DNA from: Microscillaceae bacterium
GTDB lineage: Bacteria; Bacteroidota; Bacteroidia; Cytophagales; Microscillaceae
Direction: 5' to 3'
Assembly: GCA_003449595.1 (NCBI GenBank)
Contig: DMHB01000328.1
Span: 1 to 13,616 of the forward strand
DNA: 13,616 nucleotides
The notes under the pieces were generated by a model. The model did no database searches, had not been told where the DNA came from, and was given only the letters and a program-made list of their open reading frames with translations. The translations under genes were made by a program, and so were the position numbers. How positions within the stretch are numbered: position 1 is the first letter of the stretch; the number at the start of each line of letters is the position of its first letter. This document shows positions 9,710 through 13,616 of the stretch, in pieces.

Positions 9710-11098
9710 ATGAGCAAAACCCAAGTTACTATTCCCAAAGGAACACGCGATTTCGGCCCCGAAATCATGGCCAAGCGCAATTATATTTTCGACATCATTA
9801 AAAGTGTGTTTCAAAAATTTGGCTTCCAGCCGCTCGAAACACCTACTATGGAGAATTTAGAAGTGCTTACCGGCAAGTATGGCGAAGAAGGCGACCAGTT
9901 GATTTATCGGGTGCTCAACTCTGGCGATTACCTGAAAAATATCACTACCGAACACCTCCAAGAAGGCTTTAAAAAATTTACGCCCAAAATAGCTGACAAA
10001 GCCCTACGTTATGACCTTACTGTGCCTTTTGCCCGCTACGTAGTGATGAATAAAGGTACTTTGCACTTCCCTTTCAAAAGATACCAAATTCAGCCGGTTT
10101 GGCGTGGCGACAGTCCCCAAAAGGGTCGTTATCGTGAGTTTTATCAGTGCGATGCCGACGTGGTTGGTACTCCCTCTTTGCTTTGTGAAGCCGAGATAGT
10201 GCTGATGATTAATGAAGTGATGGACAAACTGCGGTTGTCCGATTTTAGCATTAAATTCAACCATCGTAAAATCATTGCAGCGATGGCTACCGCCATCGGA
10301 GCACCGGGGCAAGAAGCTGCGCTGGCTGTTAGCATCGATAAATTAGACAAAATTGGCAAAGAAAAAGTATTGGCCGAGCTGCAACAAAGGGGTTTTTCGG
10401 AAACACAAACGCAAGCCTTACAGCCCTTTTTTACGCTGCCTGCTGATGCTGCCTTGGCATTCGATAGCTTAAAACAGCATTTCAGCCACATTCCGGAAGG
10501 ACTACAAGGAGTGGCTGAGTTAGAGGAAATTATCGCTTGGCTGGGATCTTATACTCAGTATTCCGATGTGATGAAAAATTTGCGGTTGGATTTTTCAGCT
10601 TTGTTGGCGCGTGGGTTGAGTTATTACACCGGGACAATTTTTGAAGTAAAAATCAACCAAGTTCAAATGGGAAGCGTAAGCGGTGGCGGTCGTTATGATA
10701 ACCTAACCGGTAGTTTTGGGCTGCCCGATGTTTCGGGTGTTGGTTTCTCCTTTGGGGTTGACCGCCTCTATGATGTGCTCGAAGAGCTGGGACTTTTCCC
10801 TGAAACCAGTGCTCAGCACACCCAAGTATTGTTGTGCAACTTTGATACTAACTCTGCACAACAAAGTCTGCCCTTTTTGCGACAGCTTCGCGAAGCCAAT
10901 ATCAAGAGTGAGCTGTACCCCGAACCTGTGAAACTTAAAAAACAAATGAGCTATGCAGATGCCAAGAAAATCCCCTATGTACTTTTGATAGGGTCGGAAG
11001 AAATCAAACAAGGAAAACTTACGCTGAAAAATATGGCCACCGGCGAACAAGCGGCACTAACCTTGGCTGAGATCATAGAACAGCTTCGCTCAAAATAA
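9710..11098 (+). CDS. hisS: Histidyl-tRNA synthetase
   Basis: Class II aminoacyl-tRNA synthetase charging tRNA-His in the cytoplasm. It has 462 residues. IPKGTRDFGPE at 8-18 is the HisRS N-terminus; motif 2 is FKRYQIQPVWRGD (122-134) with the ATP-contacting Arg132; the histidine-binding signature RGLSYYTG is at 301-308; motif 3 region GGGRYD at 325-330 with Arg352 in GVDRLYD; the C-terminal anticodon-binding domain covers about 370-462 (YADAKKIPYVLLIG). It is longer than the roughly 424-residue E. coli enzyme, partly through extra sequence near 60-95. It has its own promoter and is divergent from the small basic gene. The gene 61 nt downstream may be co-transcribed, since no terminator hairpin is seen between them. 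Confidence 0.97.
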   Translation: MSKTQVTIPKGTRDFGPEIMAKRNYIFDIIKSVFQKFGFQPLETPTMENLEVLTGKYGEEGDQLIYRVLNSGDYLKNITTEHLQEGFKKFTPKIADKALRYDLTVPFARYVVMNKGTLHFPFKRYQIQPVWRGDSPQKGRYREFYQCDADVVGTPSLLCEAEIVLMINEVMDKLRLSDFSIKFNHRKIIAAMATAIGAPGQEAALAVSIDKLDKIGKEKVLAELQQRGFSETQTQALQPFFTLPADAALAFDSLKQHFSHIPEGLQGVAELEEIIAWLGSYTQYSDVMKNLRLDFSALLARGLSYYTGTIFEVKINQVQMGSVSGGGRYDNLTGSFGLPDVSGVGFSFGVDRLYDVLEELGLFPETSAQHTQVLLCNFDTNSAQQSLPFLRQLREANIKSELYPEPVKLKKQMSYADAKKIPYVLLIGSEEIKQGKLTLKNMATGEQAALTLAEIIEQLRSK

Positions 11099-11159
11099 AC
11101 ATAAAAGCGCACAATAGGGTTTAGTCATTAAATCTTATTTATACATATCCATTACATCT

Positions 11160-11342
11160 ATGTTTGGTCTATTCAAGAAAAAAACAGCCGCAGAAAAACT
11201 ACAAGAGCAATACCAAAAACTGCTCAAAGAAGCCCATTCGCTTTCGCATAGCAATCGGAAAGCTGCCGATGCCAAAATGGCTGAAGCAGAAGAGGTAATG
11301 AACCAAATTGTAGCGCTTAGTCAACAAAACAAACCCTACTAA
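11160..11342 (+). CDS. Lacal_2735-type (DUF6435-like) small protein
   Basis: A 60-residue protein beginning MFGLFKKKTAAEKLQ, then a largely charged helix (about 10-55) with heptad-like hydrophobic spacing, including SNRKAADAKMAEAEEVMNQI at 31-50. From memory this fits the small Bacteroidota family annotated Lacal_2735/DUF6435, whose function is unknown. The start MFGLFKKK could act as a short amphipathic membrane-touching segment, but there is no signal peptide or full membrane helix. It lies 61 nt after hisS and 9 nt before the phosphatase, so it is probably co-transcribed with the latter. No clear promoter motif is visible in the 61-nt gap. Confidence 0.78.
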   Translation: MFGLFKKKTAAEKLQEQYQKLLKEAHSLSHSNRKAADAKMAEAEEVMNQIVALSQQNKPY

Positions 11343-11351
11343 GCCTTCTTC

Positions 11352-11840
11352 ATGGTAAAAGTCTTATTTATTTGCTTAGGAAATATTTGCCGCTCACCTA
11401 TTGCCGAAGAAACCTTCCGACAGCAAGTAACTGAGGCAGGTCTGGCCGATGCTATCCAATGCGACTCTGCAGGAACCGGCAACTACCACATTGGCGAGCT
11501 GCCTGATACACGCATCCGAAAAGTAGCACAAGCCAAAGGGCTTACACTGAGCCATCGGGCACGCCAGCTTGCAAAAGCTGACTTTTCCGACTTCGATTAC
11601 CTGATAGCCATGGATGCAAACAACTTGCTACACATTGAAAACTTGGCGCGGCAAACCCAATCATCGGTGGACTCTTTGCCTGTAATAAGGCTATTGCGCA
11701 GTTATACACCTAAAGAAACTCAATTCGAGGTGCCCGACCCCTATTATGGCACAATGGAAGATTTTGAGCAGACCTATCAAATTGTAAATACAGCCAATTT
11801 GCATTTATTGGCTCATATTCGCGCTACACACCAGCTTTAA
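11352..11840 (+). CDS. Low-molecular-weight protein tyrosine phosphatase
   Basis: Cytoplasmic phosphatase of the arsenate-reductase-like fold, 162 residues. The P-loop CLGNICRS starts at Cys8 (nucleophile) and holds Arg14 (CX5R); Asp129 in DPYYG is the general acid; SAGTGNYHIG (39-48) is typical of the family. No membrane or export signal is seen. It is 9 nt downstream of the 60-residue protein and 46 nt upstream of a fructosamine-kinase-family gene. Such phosphatases can act on tyrosine kinases of polysaccharide export (Wzb type), but no Wzc-like kinase is near. The kinase neighbour instead suggests dephosphorylation of protein-bound ribulosamine-5-phosphate, an activity shown for the human homologue. 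The biochemical class is certain; the substrate is inferred. Confidence 0.94.
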   Translation: MVKVLFICLGNICRSPIAEETFRQQVTEAGLADAIQCDSAGTGNYHIGELPDTRIRKVAQAKGLTLSHRARQLAKADFSDFDYLIAMDANNLLHIENLARQTQSSVDSLPVIRLLRSYTPKETQFEVPDPYYGTMEDFEQTYQIVNTANLHLLAHIRATHQL

Positions 11841-11886
11841 TCCACAAAGCAACAAGCGCTACCGTTGCCCTTGTTTATTGTAAGGT

Positions 11887-12777
11887 ATGATTTCTTCCGA
11901 ATCCCCTTTTGATGATTTCTTCGAGCAGGTTTTATTCAACTGCTTTGGCAAGGCTCACGAAGTCGATGAATATCACTTTGTTTCAGGCGGAGCATTCAAC
12001 CAAACCGTAGAGATACATACTTCGGCAGGCTGTTTTCTTTTGAAATGGAATGAGCATCTGCCCGAAGACATGTTTGAGGCTGAAACCTTGGGGCTGAACT
12101 TGCTACGCTCGGCACATCTGATCGATATTCCGGAGGTTTTTGGCTTTGGAAAGGTAGCGCAAAAGTCCTTTTTATTGATGGAATGGATACAAGCAGCAAT
12201 GCCCGAAAAAAACTATTGGAGCAACTTAGGTGAGTCGATTGCAGAACTTCATCGACAAACTGCGCATTTCTATGGACTAGATTTTAATAATTATATCGGT
12301 ACCTTATTTCAAAACAACGAAAAAACAACCAATTGGTTAGATTTTTTCGTTCATAGACGATTAGAGGCACAGGTTGGATTAGCGTACTATAATAACCTAC
12401 TAAATTTTGAAGTTTTGAAAAAATTTGAGCAACTTTATGCGCGATTGTCGGGATGGTTGCCTGCTCATTCAGCTTCTTCACTGCTTCACGGCGACTTGTG
12501 GGGAGGCAACGTATTGGTGAACTCCATAGGCGCACCTGCACTCATAGACCCTGCCGTATATTATGGAAACAGAGAAATGGAAATAGCTTTCACAAAATTA
12601 TTTGGGGGTTTTGAACCGAAATTTTATGAGGCTTACCACGCGACTTTTCCCTTAGATCCCGGTTTTGAAGAAAGAACATCTTTATATCAATTATATCCCT
12701 TGCTTGTTCACCTCAATTTGTTTGGAAAAAGCTATCTCAATCTTATACTAAAGATTTTAAACAAATTTTTGGACTAA
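11887..12777 (+). CDS. Fructosamine/ketosamine-3-kinase family protein
   Basis: Aminoglycoside-phosphotransferase-like kinase, 296 residues, that phosphorylates C3 of ketosamines formed by sugar attack on protein amines; the product is unstable and releases the free amine. Seen: glycine-rich SGGAFN (33-38); ATP-binding Lys53 in FLLKW; LMEW hinge (97-100); Brenner motif HGDLWGGN at 201-208 with catalytic Asp203; metal-binding Asp221 in IDPAVYYG; and GNREMEIAF (227-235), the family hallmark separating it from antibiotic kinases. Its length is normal for bacterial members. Many bacterial homologues prefer ribulosamines or erythrulosamines to fructosamines. The ATG start follows a 46-nt gap after the phosphatase. 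Base composition drops in the gene: 28/60 GC at 11941-12000 against 18/60 at 12301-12360. Confidence 0.92.
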   Translation: MISSESPFDDFFEQVLFNCFGKAHEVDEYHFVSGGAFNQTVEIHTSAGCFLLKWNEHLPEDMFEAETLGLNLLRSAHLIDIPEVFGFGKVAQKSFLLMEWIQAAMPEKNYWSNLGESIAELHRQTAHFYGLDFNNYIGTLFQNNEKTTNWLDFFVHRRLEAQVGLAYYNNLLNFEVLKKFEQLYARLSGWLPAHSASSLLHGDLWGGNVLVNSIGAPALIDPAVYYGNREMEIAFTKLFGGFEPKFYEAYHATFPLDPGFEERTSLYQLYPLLVHLNLFGKSYLNLILKILNKFLD

Positions 12778-12810
12778 CAACTTGGTTTCCAATATCTTAT
12801 TTTCGCAAAA

Positions 12811-13371
12811 ATGATTTACAAGATTAAACTTAAAAATTCTGACGAGCACGTTCTGATAGATGATTTGGTCTATGAAGAAGTACAAAAAAATAGCTATTTA
12901 CAAAAACTTGATTTTTTAAACAACCTGCGCAAACATGCATCTTCAGGCTCGGCAGTTTTTCAAAAATGGTGGGAAAAAGAGAAAAAAACTAATAAGCAGG
13001 TAGTAGAGACGATTTATCTTCATAAATGGGTGGCCGAAAAATTTGTGTCCAAGCCTACAGGGTTGCAAAAGGGGTTATATGTCGTACACCTCAACGGAGA
13101 TAGGTTAGACTGTAGGGTTAAAAATTTAGCTTGGTGTAGCAGAGCAGAGCTAAACCGCATTTCACACTTCAAAAGCGAAACAGGATACAAAGGTGTGCGA
13201 AAAGAAAAAAATCGGTATAGAGCCACTATCTATTTCAACAAGCAATCCATTCATATTGGTATGTTTGCCACCGCCGAAGAGGCTGCCGATGCTTACAATC
13301 GTAAAGCAGATGAATTATTTGGAGGCGAAAAGTTCAAAAGGAAAAATAAAATTCGCAAATTTACAAGTTAA
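12811..13371 (+). CDS. HNH-like endonuclease with C-terminal AP2/ERF domain
   Basis: A 186-residue putative DNA-binding protein. After a unique Lys-rich N-terminus (1-65), residues about 68-118 look like an HNH_3-type homing-nuclease core: LHKWVAEKF (70-78), then VVHLNGD (91-97) with candidate catalytic His93, and RVKNLAW (102-108) with Asn105. The usual NN pair before the Arg is replaced by Asp100-Cys101, so cleavage activity is uncertain. Residues about 125-171 form an AP2/ERF-like domain (YKGVR 126-130, YRATI 136-140, then GMFATAEEAADAYNRKA at 150-166), the fold known from plant transcription factors and from bacterial and phage HNH proteins. The Lys/Arg-rich tail is 172-186. It sits in AT-rich DNA (62/180 GC at 12841-13020, about 34%, against about 47% in part of gmd), in keeping with mobility. 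No intron or repeats are seen around it. Confidence 0.85.
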   Translation: MIYKIKLKNSDEHVLIDDLVYEEVQKNSYLQKLDFLNNLRKHASSGSAVFQKWWEKEKKTNKQVVETIYLHKWVAEKFVSKPTGLQKGLYVVHLNGDRLDCRVKNLAWCSRAELNRISHFKSETGYKGVRKEKNRYRATIYFNKQSIHIGMFATAEEAADAYNRKADELFGGEKFKRKNKIRKFTS

Positions 13372-13408
13372 TTCACTTTTCCATTTCAACAAATTGTTTT
13401 GTTTCAAT

Positions 13409-13616
13409 ATGAAAAATATTGGAATTGCCTCGGTCTTTCTAATCCCTTTATGGATTCCTTTGCAAGGTTGGGCGCAATTTGTACCCCCTCGTATTTTAAA
13501 ACATGATGTTGTTCCACAAACGCGCAAAGTAGATATTCTCAACAGCCGATACAGAGAAACCAATCTCTCTATATCTCCTGACGGGAAATACCTGTTTTTT
13601 ATGTCAGGCAGAGGCG
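13409..13616 (+). CDS. Exported PD40 beta-propeller protein, 5' end only
   Basis: Only the first 69 codons are present; the reading frame is open at the window edge. Residues 1-22 form a signal peptide (MKN, then hydrophobic IGIASVFLIPLW, likely cleaved after GWA). The mature part includes NLSISPDGKYLFFMSGRG (52-69), a first blade of the WD40-like/PD40 repeat found in TolB and in Bacteroidota OmpA-family and peptidase proteins. Location should be periplasmic or outer-membrane associated. The ATG is 37 nt after the HNH-AP2 stop. The complete domain architecture cannot be seen here. Confidence 0.78.
   Translation, partial: MKNIGIASVFLIPLWIPLQGWAQFVPPRILKHDVVPQTRKVDILNSRYRETNLSISPDGKYLFFMSGRG

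Overview
The window looks like ordinary chromosomal DNA from a member of the Bacteroidota, probably a Cytophagales-like aquatic or gliding bacterium. Three things point there. Start codons have no Shine-Dalgarno sequence and A/T-rich leaders. Copies of the Bacteroidota -7 promoter octamer TAnnTTTG sit just upstream of several starts. The gene content fits as well: an IcmF-type fused mutase, a long HisRS, a Lacal_2735-type small protein and a signal-peptide/PD40 protein. GC is mid-range (about 47% in a hand-counted piece of gmd). The first 34 bases are not genomic: they are an Illumina adapter with two errors, so this is a contig end.

Layout. (1) 138-4737, minus strand: icmF, a fused B12-dependent acyl-CoA mutase with its own G-protein chaperone and a clear terminator, and upstream of it a Ppx/GppA-type phosphatase. 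(2) 4793-9302, plus strand: a tight five-gene nucleotide-sugar operon (gmd, fcl, a WbpP/TviC-like UDP-HexNAc 4-epimerase, rfbA, rfbC). It makes activated sugars for surface glycans: GDP-L-fucose completely, UDP-GalNAc (or UDP-Gal), and two of the four dTDP-L-rhamnose steps. No glycosyltransferase, flippase, polymerase, rmlB or rmlD is present in the window. (3) 9388-9549, minus strand: a 53-codon, very basic protein with its own promoter and terminator, divergent from hisS. (4) 9710-12777, plus strand: hisS, a 60-residue coiled-coil-like protein, a low-molecular-weight protein tyrosine phosphatase and a fructosamine-kinase-family protein. The last two plausibly form a protein deglycation (Amadori repair) pair. 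(5) 12811-13616: an HNH-like plus AP2/ERF-domain protein in AT-rich DNA, then the 5' end of an exported PD40 beta-propeller protein cut by the window edge.

I found no CRISPR array, tRNA, rRNA, insertion sequence, prophage or recognisable defence system, and no convincing new multi-gene system. The items most worth a second look are the adapter artefact, the phosphatase/kinase deglycation pair, the HNH-AP2 protein, the unannotated small basic protein, the TTG start of rfbA, and the substrate-selecting residues of the mutase.
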